64,000 nt of DNA from Dictyobacter kobayashii (GTDB lineage Bacteria; Chloroflexota; Ktedonobacteria; Ktedonobacterales; Ktedonobacteraceae): assembly GCF_003967555.1 (NCBI RefSeq), contig NZ_BIFS01000001.1, positions 5,270,001 through 5,334,000 on the forward strand, in the 5' to 3' direction. Made by a program: the position numbers and the translations under genes. Positions 46,252 to 55,607 of this stretch are shown piece by piece (the first letter of the stretch is position 1; each line of letters begins with the position of its first letter). The notes beneath the pieces were generated by a model. It was given only the letters and a program-made list of their open reading frames with translations, searched no databases and had not been told where the DNA came from.

Positions 46252-48624
46252 TTAGATGAGGCGCTCAAACCACTGGATGGTTCGGCGCAGGCGATCAAGG
46301 CGTTGTTGTGGTGCCCCGACTGCGGGCCAGTCCATCAGGTGGCTGGTTTCGTGGTAGCCGATCAGTTCGACTGGCTGCTTGCGTTTGCGTAGCGCCACGA
46401 AGAGCTGTTGCGACTCGTTGAAGGGACAGCGCAGGTCGTTTTCGGCATGCAGGAGCAGGAGCGGCGTCTCGATGGCCTCGACTCGGGTGAGGGCGGAGCG
46501 TTCGTGCTGGCGCGCCCACGTTTTCATAGAGAGGTTGAACCAGATGGTCTGGTCGGAGAGCAGGGCGGCGCTGGGTATGTAGCTGATGCCGTTGCGACTC
46601 ACAGCCGCCTTGAAGCGTGTGGTCTGGCTGATGCTCCAGTTGGTCATGTAGCCGCCATAGCTGAGGCCACTGATACCCAGGCGCTCGCCATCGACGGCCT
46701 CGGTGGCGATGACATGGTCGATGCCCGCCATCAGGTCCTTGAAGTCGTCTCCGCCCCAGTCGTTGAGGACGCTGCGGGTGAAGGCCTCACCATAGCCGGC
46801 ACTGCCGCGAATGTTGGGGGCCAGCACGGCATAGCCATGCCCAGCCAGTACCTGGAATTCGTGGACATAGCTATCGCCCCAGGCCAGCGAGGGACCACCA
46901 TGCGGGCATACGATCAAGGGGGCTTTGACGTTTTCGGGCAACTGGGGCAGATAGAGCCAGCCCTCGATCTCCAGGCCGTCGAAGCTTTGCCAGTGGATAC
47001 GTTTCGGGCGGCTCAAGCGGTGGCTTTGCAGGATAGTGTCGTTGACGCGGGTCAGCTTGCGTGGCTGTTTGCCCGTGCTATCCATGCACCAGATATCGCC
47101 GGGCGTGAACCAGTCGGCGCGCACAAAGGCAATGGCCTGGCCGTTTTCACTGAGCTGGGGACTGATATAGCGTCCATTCCCATTGGTCAGGCGCTCACTT
47201 GTTTGCTGACCGAGATTGAGCCGGTAGAGGTGGAGCTGGCCGCGCTCCTGTACCGGTACGAGCAGGGCCTGGCTATCAGGATACCATTGAGGCGCGGTCA
47301 GATATTCGTCGCGCAGCTCGTCGATGATCCAGGATTGACACGTGTAGGCGTCGGCACCAGGGACCGCGAGCCGGGGCGTGCCCCCCTGTGCATCGACGAT
47401 CCAGGGCACGATATTTCCAGCCTCGGTCTGATCCGGGGTATAGAGATAGGCAATCTGGCGACCATCGGGTGACCAGGCAGGCTTCTGGGCCAGCCCTTCT
47501 TCAGGCGTCAGGCGGCGCATCTGCCCGCTTGAAAGGGTCAGGACCCATAGCGCCATGCTCACGCTTAAATCCGGGTTGGGGCGGCGATTGGCGCAGAAGA
47601 CGATTTCTTGTCCATCGGGCGACCAGCAGGACTGCACAAGATCGACAGGTTCGGATGTGAGGCGCAGCGCGTTACCACTGAGCGGGATGAGCCAGAGTTG
47701 CTGGTGGCGGCCATGGTTGTAGCCTGCGCCATCCCATTGGTTTCCCAGTCGGGTATAGACGTTCAGGAAACGTTCGGGGGCTGCGCCGATCTGCTCGTCC
47801 TGTGGCTTCCAGGCGCTATGGGCCAGCAAAATCTGGCCATTGGGATGCCAGCTATATTCTGTGACACCCTGTGGTAGGTTGCTGACCTGCTGGGCTTCAC
47901 CGCCATTCAACGTTAATAAATAGATCTGGGATATGCCTGAACGATTACTCAGAAAGGCCAGACTCTGTCCATCAGGCGACCAGCGAGGGATGTTATCGTG
48001 ATAGCTGCCGCTGCTCAGTTTTCGGGGTGCGGCCGCCTTGCCGGCAGCGCTTTCAACGAGCCAGATCGCGCTATGGGTTGTGTTGTCTTCGGTAGTACAT
48101 TCCAGGAGCGTATAAGCGATCAAGCGGCCGTCGGGTGAGATCTGTGGATCGGCGGCGATCTTCAGCGACAGCAGGTCCTCGGGCTCCATCGGAGGTATCA
48201 CCGGGATGCTCGCCTCTAACGGGGCCGATTGCGCTACTCGGGGTGGCAGCTGCTCAATCGGGACCTGGATGGTACTGGCCTGCGTGCCTGGAAACGTTGG
48301 TTCAGGCTGCGCAATGGGCTCTGCCGTGGCCTCATCGGGGCTGGTGGGCTCCTGTTCTGGGATCTGCTCATCGGGGCTGGCAGGCCCAACTGTCTCTTGT
48401 GGTTGCGCTGCAGTTTCAGTCTCCGCCTCTGCTGGGGCAGGCTGGGGCTGTGCGGCTGCTTCCTCTGCTGTCTGTTTATCGCCTGGCTGCTCGATTGGCG
48501 TTTGCGCCTTGGGAGCGTCAGGATGTTGGGAGGGCTGGGATGGAAATTGAGTCGTAGGTTCATCATCCTGTTCCACGGCCTGGGGTCGTTGTGTGGTTGG
48601 TTCTTCGTTCTCTAGCGTACTCAT
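46252..48624 (-). CDS. S9-family prolyl-oligopeptidase-like serine peptidase with disordered N-terminus
   Basis: 790 residues from the ATG at 48624, which follows AAGGGA. The first ~150 residues are Pro/Gln/Glu/Thr-rich and look unstructured (for example EEAAAQPQPAPAEAETET). Then comes a WD40-like propeller with repeated WSPDGQ/R blocks, and the catalytic domain: LGISGLSYGGYMTNW (Ser), LLHAENDLRCPF (Asp), GYHETSHLMDW (His). The triad is complete. There is no signal peptide, so it should be cytosolic. Confidence 0.9.
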   Translation of the reverse strand: MSTLENEEPTTQRPQAVEQDDEPTTQFPSQPSQHPDAPKAQTPIEQPGDKQTAEEAAAQPQPAPAEAETETAAQPQETVGPASPDEQIPEQEPTSPDEATAEPIAQPEPTFPGTQASTIQVPIEQLPPRVAQSAPLEASIPVIPPMEPEDLLSLKIAADPQISPDGRLIAYTLLECTTEDNTTHSAIWLVESAAGKAAAPRKLSSGSYHDNIPRWSPDGQSLAFLSNRSGISQIYLLTLNGGEAQQVSNLPQGVTEYSWHPNGQILLAHSAWKPQDEQIGAAPERFLNVYTRLGNQWDGAGYNHGRHQQLWLIPLSGNALRLTSEPVDLVQSCWSPDGQEIVFCANRRPNPDLSVSMALWVLTLSSGQMRRLTPEEGLAQKPAWSPDGRQIAYLYTPDQTEAGNIVPWIVDAQGGTPRLAVPGADAYTCQSWIIDELRDEYLTAPQWYPDSQALLVPVQERGQLHLYRLNLGQQTSERLTNGNGRYISPQLSENGQAIAFVRADWFTPGDIWCMDSTGKQPRKLTRVNDTILQSHRLSRPKRIHWQSFDGLEIEGWLYLPQLPENVKAPLIVCPHGGPSLAWGDSYVHEFQVLAGHGYAVLAPNIRGSAGYGEAFTRSVLNDWGGDDFKDLMAGIDHVIATEAVDGERLGISGLSYGGYMTNWSISQTTRFKAAVSRNGISYIPSAALLSDQTIWFNLSMKTWARQHERSALTRVEAIETPLLLLHAENDLRCPFNESQQLFVALRKRKQPVELIGYHETSHLMDWPAVGAPQQRLDRLRRTIQWFERLI

Positions 48625-48920
48625 AACATATCCCTTCAATACAATAGAGTATAATTTTTGTGTTGATCTTACACAAAATTATACGCGCCAGATGGAATAT
48701 AGGTTTGGAAATACACCCTCCGGGTGTCTCTATGCTGTGTTGCGCGTGTCGTGCTCGACAGGAGGGGACAAGTGTAATGGTTGTTTGTATTGCGGACCCC
48801 ATCGTTAAGAGGCAATTCATGAGTATAATGTGCTATCATACAATCAGCTCCAGCTATAGTCTCTGGGTTCATTCGCTTCTGGAATTTGCCAGATGCATGA
48901 TGCTTTCTGGGAGGTGATCC

Positions 48921-49631
48921 ATGATTGTACGCGAAATTATGTCCACAAAATTAACGACAGTTGAGCCCGATGATACGCTGGCCCATGCGGCAAACCTGTT
49001 TCGTCAGTATGGTTTTCATCATTTGCCGGTGACGCGCCGGGTCCATCAATCGAATGGTGCGGGGGTGCAGGTGACGTTGTTGACGTGTGAAGGGCTACTG
49101 TATGCCCAGGATATCGACCTGGCGGCGGCGGTGGCGGAGGGAGAGGACCAGCGCAAGCAGCCCTGGCAGGAACGGCGTGTGGTGGAGGTTATGCATAGCG
49201 CCGCTGTTCGTGTGACGCCTACGGCCAGTGTGGCGGCTGCGGCCCAATTGCTGGTTGAGCGTGGTTTAAATTGTTTGCCTGTGGTGGAATATAAGTTAGT
49301 GCAGAGCGAGACACGGGCCATCCTGGTTGGCCTGCTGACCCGCAGCGACCTGTTGATTGCGCTCTCGCGCTCGATGGGTGCCTTTGAACCGGGTATGCAG
49401 CTAGATATTGCGCTCCCCAATAGTGATATGACACCCCTGGCTCGTACGCTCTTATTGGCCTCGGAGCTGCGTGTCCATATTCGTAGTGTGCTGGCGGCCC
49501 CACAGAGCAACGGTACTTTGACCGTGGCCACGATGCGCCTGGGTACCATCAACCCCACACCTTTACTGGTCCGCCTGAAAGAAGAAGGCATTCAGTACTC
49601 GTTTGGCAGTCCCCTACTGGCGTCCAATTGA
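48921..49631 (+). CDS. acuB: CBS-domain protein, AcuB-like
   Basis: 236 residues; GGGAGGTGATCC precedes the ATG. Two CBS domains (about 1-65 and 85-155: MIVREIMSTKLTTVEPDDTL; VVEVMHSAAVRVTPTASVAA) are followed by an ACT-like tail ending VRLKEEGIQYSFGSP. This matches AcuB of the acetoin-utilisation cluster. The next gene encodes an AcuC-AcuA fusion 26 bases downstream, which supports the name. The 296 bases upstream hold only a small ACACCC hairpin. Confidence 0.8.
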   Translation: MIVREIMSTKLTTVEPDDTLAHAANLFRQYGFHHLPVTRRVHQSNGAGVQVTLLTCEGLLYAQDIDLAAAVAEGEDQRKQPWQERRVVEVMHSAAVRVTPTASVAAAAQLLVERGLNCLPVVEYKLVQSETRAILVGLLTRSDLLIALSRSMGAFEPGMQLDIALPNSDMTPLARTLLLASELRVHIRSVLAAPQSNGTLTVATMRLGTINPTPLLVRLKEEGIQYSFGSPLLASN

Positions 49632-49657
49632 GTAAGCAGAGAGAAGGTCGCTAAGAT

Positions 49658-51660
49658 ATGACTGAGCAACATCCTTCATTTCCAAATCACCGAGCTCGCC
49701 TGATATTTGATCCGATGGAATTGAATTATGACTTTGGTGAGCAACATCCTTTGAATCCCGGTCGGTTGCGTGCGCTGGTAGATCTGCTGGGATGTAGTGA
49801 ATTATGGGATGCCAACGATGAGCAGACGCGCATGAATCTGCGCCCGGCCTCGCTTGATGACCTGAGCCTGATCCACGATCCCGCTTATATTGCGGCCGTG
49901 CAGCGGCTCAGTGAACCGCCTTCGCCCACCATCAGTCCTGAGGAGGAGGCGGAGCGGCGCGAGCTGGCGCAACGTTATGGTTTCGGGGATAGCGATACCC
50001 CGGCGGTCCCGCAGATGCATGAGGTCTCGGCCGTAATCGCGGGTGGCTCGCTGGTTGCGCTCAGCGCGGTGATGGGCCTGCCTGAAGGTGGCACCTTCGC
50101 CTCTGAAGATGAGCGGCCCCTGCACGTCTTTCATCCCCAGGGTGGGCTGCACCATGCCTGGTCCGACCGTGCTTCGGGTTTCTGCGTCTATAATGATGCG
50201 GCGGTGGCGATCGCGCATGTGTTGCAGGCGAGCGAGGCTAAAATCCTCTATATTGATTTTGATGCCCATCATGGCGATGGGGTACAGCGTGCCTTTTATG
50301 ATGATCCGCGCGTCATGACCATCTCTATCCATGAAACGGGACGCTATCTCTTCCCGGGCAGTGGCGATGTGCTTGAAATGGGGAATGGTAGTGGCCGTGG
50401 CTATTCGGTCAATGTGCCGCTGGAGCCCTTCACCGAGGACGATAGCTATATCGAGACCATGGACCCGCTGCTGTCGCAACTGGTGACGGCCTTCGCGCCC
50501 GATGTTATCGTGACCGAGCATGGCTGTGATACGCATGCATGGGACCCGTTGACGCACCTTAGCCTGACCATGCGGGGCATTAGCGCGCAAATCAAGCTGG
50601 CCCATAAATTGGCCCACACCTACTGTAATGGCCGTTGGGTGGCCCTGGGTGGTGGGGGCTACGCCCTCTACAGCGTTGTGCCGCGCGCCTGGAGTATATT
50701 GTGGGCTGAGATGTCTGAGCAGCCGGTCCCTGAACAGCTGCCGCAGGAATGGCGGGAGCGCTGGAAACCAGTCTGGGAGGCCGCGCTGGAGCGTGAGCAA
50801 CTGGGCCAACAAATCATGGGCAAGGAGCTCAGCCATGATGATTTCCCGACCACATTCATGGATAATGCAGAGCTTTTCCCGCCCCAGCCTCGGCGCTGGG
50901 AGATCAACTATACCAATCGGCAGACCGTGGGCCAGGTGCGCCACTTCCTGATTCCGTCCTCTATTCGCCAGGCTTTTCCGATTGCCCGCCATCGCTCGCC
51001 GCTCTCGGACCTGTTTGACCTGTTGCACCTTAATCGTACCTCCACGCCTTCGCGCATCCGCACGCTACAGACAATGCGTGGTCCAGTCTTGCTGCGGGAT
51101 TTCAGCCCGCCCTCGTTGATTGAGCGCCTGCGCGCCGACCGGGGCCTGAGCTCGTTTGCTCGTCTGCCTGAGCGTGAGCATCAACTGCTACTGGATATCG
51201 CTCGTAGCCCCGATTGTGCCCTCACGGTAGCCCACACGCCGGCTGGCGAGATCATCGGTCAGGTCACTATCGCGCCCGCCGATGAATGGTGGGAGGGCGT
51301 AGAAAATCTCTATGAAGTGGCTATCGAGGTAAGTTCGGACTGGCGCGGCCTGGGATCGCGCGCGAGGCGCTGGCCTTTGCCCTGGAGTTAGATGCTAAAG
51401 AAGATATGATCTTCTTCGCCATCGGCCTCTCCTGGCACTGGGACGCCGAAGGACTGGGCATCTCCACGTTCCGCTACCGTGAGCTGATCAAGCACCTCTT
51501 TGGGACGCAGGGCTTTATAGAATATTCCACCACCGAACCCAATGTCAGTATGGAGCTCGCCAATGTCCTGGTGGCCCGTATCGGCGATCGCGTAGATCAG
51601 CGCGTCTCCAGCCAATTCCTGAACCGCCTGATCCGCTCGACCGCCTTCACCTCTTTTTGA
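49658..51660 (+). CDS. AcuC-like deacetylase fused to AcuA-like acetyltransferase (frameshifted)
   Basis: About 668 codons. Residues 1-~390 are a class I histone-deacetylase-like domain: GGLHHAWSDRASGFCVYND, IDFDAHHGDGVQRAFYDD (Zn-binding Asp/His), VTEHGCDTHAWDPL, LGGGGYA. From ~455 on it matches the GNAT protein AcuA: SFARLPEREHQLLLDIA, GEIIGQVTIAPADEW, SWHWDAEGLGIS, ANVLVARIGDRVD. The frame breaks at GGG 51352-51354; one added base gives RGLGIAREALAFALELD. In Bacillus, AcuA acetylates and AcuC deacetylates acetyl-CoA synthetase. Having both opposing activities in one chain is notable. Confidence 0.85.
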
Positions 51661-51684
51661 TTGATAACTAAAGGAGCGTTAAAA

Positions 51685-51730
51685 ACAAAAAAGAGAAGAA
51701 GCGATGTATGCCGCTTCTTCTCTTTTTTGT
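51685..51730. terminator. Bidirectional terminator
   Basis: Perfect 19-base arms 51685-51703 and 51712-51730 with A-run on one side and TTTTTT on the other, so it works in both directions. It separates the acuC-A fusion from the convergent iron permease. Confidence 0.9.
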
Positions 51731-51745
51731 TATGGTCCGAAAGGA

Positions 51746-52798
51746 TTACGCCGAGGCCTGGCTGGGCTCGGCTACTGCCGTGGGAGGAGCCTCGGGACGC
51801 TCTGCGGGCTTCTCTCCCTTTTTGCGTGGTAGCAGGACCGTCTGGTAGCGGGCCAGGAAGTAGGACCCGATGACCAGGATGGCGGCCAGGGCCTGGGCGA
51901 CCAGGGTCTCGACCGTTGGGAAGATGGCGAACCAGAGTCCCATCCATGCAGGAATGGGCAGGTTAACCGGGGTCGTCGAGATCCAGTGGGCCAGCTGCAT
52001 TTCCTGCGCCTGCTCACCAACCATTACCAGCAGGACCACTCCCAGCATAACGCCGGTCAGTACGAGCATCTTCTTGTAGGGGAGTCGGTGGTGCAGTACG
52101 AATGTAAGCGAGCCTACGATGGCTGTCAGGGCGAGCCCGATCAATACACCATACAGCACGATTAGCGAGCCAACCTGGAGTCTCAGGGTCTGCAGGAATA
52201 GGACGACCTCGAAGCCCTCGCGATAGACGGAGGCGAAACCTAGCAAGATCAGACCAGACATCAGGCGTGACTGTGAAGCACCCTCTTCATTTTTCTGGCT
52301 GAGGAGCTCTTTCTTGCGCTTATTGTGCATAGAGATCCAGCCTGTCCAGTAGATCTTATGGAAGAACCAGTTCATAATCACCAGGAGCACAATAATGGCC
52401 AGCAGCCCTGTTGCTGCCTGGATATCCAGTGCCGGCAGGTTGTTGGAAAGCGCACTCAAAATACCTACCACTGCGAACCACGTCAACAGTACAGCGCCAA
52501 AACCAATGGCCGAGCCAATCGCGATTGGGCGGCGATAACCCTGATTTTTACCCATCATACTGGCCGTAATCGCCATCAAAACCAGAATACACTCCAGACC
52601 TTCGCGGAAGACAAGGATACCCGTATTCACAATGGCCGCTTCTGGAGTAATATGGGCGGCTGCCGGATCGGGGTTTCCATTCGCCGTAATACCTTGCCAT
52701 ACTAAAATCGCCGCTACCACAACCGCACCAAGAATAAGTACAATTCGTCCCGCAAGGAGAGTGGGGCGTGCTATCGATGAAGAGAGCGTCTTCCTCAC
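51746..52798 (-). CDS. FTR1-family high-affinity iron permease
   Basis: 350 residues from a GTG at 52798 (VRKTLSSS), about nine bases after AAGGA. An in-frame ATG at 52852 lacks such a site. Seven or so membrane segments. The two iron-binding REGxE motifs are FREGLECILVL near residue 65 and YREGFEVVLFL near 190. The Pro/Ala-rich C-terminus is cytosolic. No EfeO/EfeB partner is adjacent. Two iron-box-like palindromes lie upstream, so iron repression is likely. Confidence 0.9.
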   Translation of the reverse strand: MRKTLSSSIARPTLLAGRIVLILGAVVVAAILVWQGITANGNPDPAAAHITPEAAIVNTGILVFREGLECILVLMAITASMMGKNQGYRRPIAIGSAIGFGAVLLTWFAVVGILSALSNNLPALDIQAATGLLAIIVLLVIMNWFFHKIYWTGWISMHNKRKKELLSQKNEEGASQSRLMSGLILLGFASVYREGFEVVLFLQTLRLQVGSLIVLYGVLIGLALTAIVGSLTFVLHHRLPYKKMLVLTGVMLGVVLLVMVGEQAQEMQLAHWISTTPVNLPIPAWMGLWFAIFPTVETLVAQALAAILVIGSYFLARYQTVLLPRKKGEKPAERPEAPPTAVAEPSQASA

Positions 52799-52877
52799 GA
52801 AGTTAAATCCTTTCTGCTCAAGACCGGAGAGAGCGCATCGTATGCCTCCCACACAAAAAATTTTAAAATAAACATCG

Positions 52878-52934
52878 ATATTAGGGTAACCTAATATCCG
52901 ACCTGGCTACTAAGATATTAGGGCACCCTAATGT
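52878..52934. promoter_or_regulatory. Two DtxR/IdeR-like operators upstream of the iron permease
   Basis: ATATTAGGGTAACCTAATAT at 52878-52897 and ATATTAGGGCACCCTAATGT at 52915-52934 are palindromes built on TTAGG-N4-CCTAA-type half-sites, close to the IdeR/DtxR iron box. Centres are 37 bases apart. Binding would block the permease promoter when iron (or manganese) is plentiful. 52935-53230 has no supported gene. Confidence 0.7.
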
Positions 52935-53269
52935 ATTTTGTCAAGAGCAGTGTTAAATTGTAATCTTGATCCCATTCATCATGCAGCCATACATCCCATT
53001 GTATGAGCGTAACCACAAAAGTTCCGGGTATGGGTCTGGTACTTTTGTCGTAGCCGAAGTAAGCCTGCTGTCAGGTCCCAGGCGGCCCTATCCCTTTTAA
53101 TCCACTTGAAGCGCACAGAAATATCAAGTATAAAAAAGGTAACAGCACTGCGGTCACAAAGCGGTCTGTTAACACCAGAGAACATCAATTCGTAGTGTGC
53201 TTCATTTTAGTGCCAAGCTGTAGTGCTAACATTTTGTACACCGTCTGGTAGTTTCTGTATATACATAAA

Positions 53270-53359
53270 TATCTGCCGTGCAACCGGTATTTGCGCCAGG
53301 GCGTGGCCCGGTTGCATTTACAGGCAGCGGCGAGCTAGCAATAGCTTGCCGCTTTTTTT
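53270..53359 (+). ncRNA. Candidate small RNA with terminator
   Basis: A stand-alone terminator (GCGGCGAGCTA/TAGCTTGCCGC then seven T at 53353-53359) has no gene before it on this strand. Upstream are a second stem (GCAACCGG 53280-53287 with CCGGTTGC 53308-53315) and promoter-like TTGTAC (53234) and TATATA (53258) spaced 18 bases apart. Together these fit a short transcript of about 90 bases. No RNA family is recognised, and the promoter call is weak. Confidence 0.4.
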
Positions 53360-53523
53360 CTCACATTTTTAGCGAAAAATGCTTCAGCAGCATTATCAGT
53401 TGCTTAGAAATAATCGTTTTAGACAAGAATTAGATAAGAAAGCTTGGAAAAAACTGAAACCTCTTTCTCTGATTATCCGTACTATAGTTGTAGCCGATAC
53501 GAATGATAAACGAGGGAATGCAC

Positions 53524-53762
53524 ATGCAGAATGTTTCACCTGTCGATTTTCGAAGCGATGACGATGCTGACAATTTTGAGGATGTCGATCGACTATTTTC
53601 TAAATTAGAACATTGCGATCCGCCAGCTGATATGGTGGCACGCATCATGGGGCTGTGTCAAAACTGCCATCCCCACAGCAGATGCAGAAATTACAGCGCG
53701 AAGCCTCCTTCAAAGATCAAGAAGGCATGGTCGTCTGGTATGATGACAAAGAGCCTTCTTAA
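53524..53762 (+). CDS. Small acidic hypothetical protein (frameshifted)
   Basis: The ATG at 53524 is seven bases after GAGGG. MQNVSPVDFRSDDDADNF runs to CDPPADMVARIMG, then breaks in the GGGG at 53649-53652. One added G gives AVSKLPSPQQMQKLQREASF and a stop at 53760-53762, about 79 residues. The repaired C-terminus reads as ordinary coding sequence whereas the unrepaired one is Cys/Lys-rich and odd. Acidic, soluble, family unknown. Confidence 0.55.
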
Positions 53763-53957
53763 CCAGTCTTAGATTGCATTGTGGGTAGGATGGTGTGGAA
53801 GTGGTGACATGCACTTATTGAAGGCTGATGGGGTGAATATGTTGAGGATTGAGGGCGACACACCACAAAAAAGCGACAACCTGTACGATTGTCGCCATAT
53901 CATATCTTTATAGAGCAGCTATAAACGCCCGATCTCCAGGTCGTATACGCTCAACAA

Positions 53958-54146
53958 CTAGGCAATCTGATCGGAAAGCTTACCGGTTGAAACCAGCCAG
54001 CGAATGAACTCCAGACGGCGATTGATGATCTGAGCCTGGCTCTTCTCTTTTTCTGTATAGTCTTTACGAAGTTTGCTTAGTTGAACAACCTCATTCTCGG
54101 CAAATCCACCCTTACGTAGAATATCACGATCTTCGTAGCGGTCCAT
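53958..54146 (-). CDS. Small charged hypothetical protein
   Basis: 62 residues with an excellent AAAGGAGG five bases before the ATG. Highly charged and helical (VVQLSKLRKDYTEKEKSQAQ), no Cys. It begins 27 bases after the receiver-protein gene on the same strand, so the two are probably co-transcribed. Unknown family. Confidence 0.6.
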   Translation of the reverse strand: MDRYEDRDILRKGGFAENEVVQLSKLRKDYTEKEKSQAQIINRRLEFIRWLVSTGKLSDQIA

Positions 54147-54173
54147 ATGTGCCTCCTTTGGTACTAAGAAGAA

Positions 54174-54713
54174 TTAGTGAGTAGGTGAGATTGGCAGCAT
54201 GCGCTGAATGCGCTTAAGAAGTGCCTGTAAAGGGTATGGCTTTGGCAAATGATCCAAAGTCAGGCGCGTCTCTCCACTTTGGCGCATATATAGCCGTGCG
54301 CGGGTGACTGAACTCGAAGTGATCAATACAGGGATAGGTGCCAGTGAGCGCACTACTTGTAATACTTCCCAGCCATGAATTTCACCTGTAAGTTCAAGAT
54401 CAAGCACTACGAGATCGGGAATCGCATGATGGAGAGTTGTAATCGCAAGCTCACCACTAGGTACGGTGACAACGGTATAGCCCTGCGCAGTTAATGTATC
54501 GGTTTCCAATGTGGCGAGTGTTGGATCATCTTCAACCACCAGGATATTATATATGTGTTTTGGCCCTCCGCCCGGTTGTTGGTTGGGCACGACAGTATCC
54601 GAAAAACGTACTGGCTGTGATCGCTCATCAGCAGGCGACCCATCCATCTTATTCATCTGGCCACTATCCGACGACTGATCGTTCGCAGCACTGTGGTCAT
54701 GCATGACGGGCAT
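54174..54713 (-). CDS. Stand-alone response-regulator receiver protein
   Basis: About 179 residues; start uncertain among closely spaced ATGs at 54713 and 54704 and a TTG at 54743. An unstructured N-terminus of ~50 residues precedes one receiver domain: ILVVEDDPTLATLE (acidic pocket), DLVVLDLELTG (phosphorylated Asp), VLITSSSVTRA (Thr/Ser) and LPKPYPLQALL (Lys). There is no output domain, so it may act as a phosphorelay or stop-start switch. No kinase is adjacent. Confidence 0.8.
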   Translation of the reverse strand: MPVMHDHSAANDQSSDSGQMNKMDGSPADERSQPVRFSDTVVPNQQPGGGPKHIYNILVVEDDPTLATLETDTLTAQGYTVVTVPSGELAITTLHHAIPDLVVLDLELTGEIHGWEVLQVVRSLAPIPVLITSSSVTRARLYMRQSGETRLTLDHLPKPYPLQALLKRIQRMLPISPTH

Positions 54714-54743
54714 CCTGCTTCCGCTAGCTACCTTACCTTTCAA

Positions 54744-55120
54744 CCAGCCGGGCAGAACGCTCTCTGCACAACTAATTGCGTTTTTCAGACTGAGATCGCC
54801 GCCGGTGCGACGGAGAAAAGAAAGTATGTCCAGAATGATACGCTATTTTTCTATAAGCACAGCTTACCCGATTACGAGTGAGAAACGCGTGAATATCCAG
54901 GCAGTTGTGTGAAAATTGTGTGAAAATCTTTCATTTTGCTCATTTTTCACAGTCTGACCAGCAGTAATAACTGCATAAAGCGTATCTTGTTTCAGTCACT
55001 GAAGAGTTACTCAGTTGCATCTTTCTTGTTTTGCTGTGTTTTTAGTGGAAATTACTTGCCACTTCTCATTACCTTCTAATATAATATTCTCAGGCAACCC
55101 CCAAAAACGGTAATATTATT
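54744..55120. other. Gene-free AT-rich stretch
   Basis: No ORF with a ribosome site or recognisable protein. Two near-identical GTGTGAAAAT steps near 54906-54930 and an AT-rich block near 55070-55120 are the only features. It separates the receiver gene from repeat copy D. Confidence 0.5.
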
Positions 55121-55216
55121 TTACTCATTTGCGTACGTGCGCTGCCGCACCCGAACCCGTTTTATGAGTTGTGGTAGAAAATGTGCATTACACATTTTCT
55201 ACCACAACTCATAAAA
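55121..55216 (-). repeat. Hairpin-plus-GC-tail repeat, copy D
   Basis: Perfect 26-base arms 55160-55185 and 55191-55216 around CATTA, tail on the left in reverse orientation (GCGTACGTGCGCTGCCGCAC). Arm sequence differs again from copies A-C but keeps the GTGGT..AAAA(T)GTG outline. 55217-55607 holds no gene that I can support. Confidence 0.85.
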
Positions 55217-55607
55217 AATCATAGATCTCAGGCTTGCTTAAATTGCTCTATTGACATACTTTCCGCTTATTCGTATACTGACTATATAAATGTAGATAGG
55301 TTGGACATTCAGGACCCACACTATATGTATATTTCTGACGTCCCTGGTCCAGAGATGCGCCGTCTTCTTTCATCAATGTAGATCTTATGGTGGGATGCAC
55401 CCTCGCATTCTATCATGTGCCATCATCGTCCACTGACGGGCGATGCTCCGCTATTGAGAGTTATTGATCATTTTTAAGTTTATTGTTTTTTCTATGACCC
55501 TCTTTTCCTATATTCGCGAGGCTGCACTGTAGCAAGCTGCTTTTTTCCATAAGCGCTACATTGTCTGCATTTCCTGATAAAAACCGAGAATGGAAGGACG
55601 CCATTAC

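Noticed and set aside
46408..47472. 354-codon open frame on the plus strand across the S9 peptidase
   Set aside because: Antisense shadow of a gene with complete catalytic motifs on the other strand.
49802..51028. 408-codon minus-strand frame across the deacetylase gene
   Set aside because: Shadow of the GC-rich deacetylase coding frame; its residue composition is His/Arg-rich and unlike a real protein.
52979..53188. Small minus-strand ORF after the iron permease region
   Set aside because: No convincing ribosome site, odd composition and no known motif.
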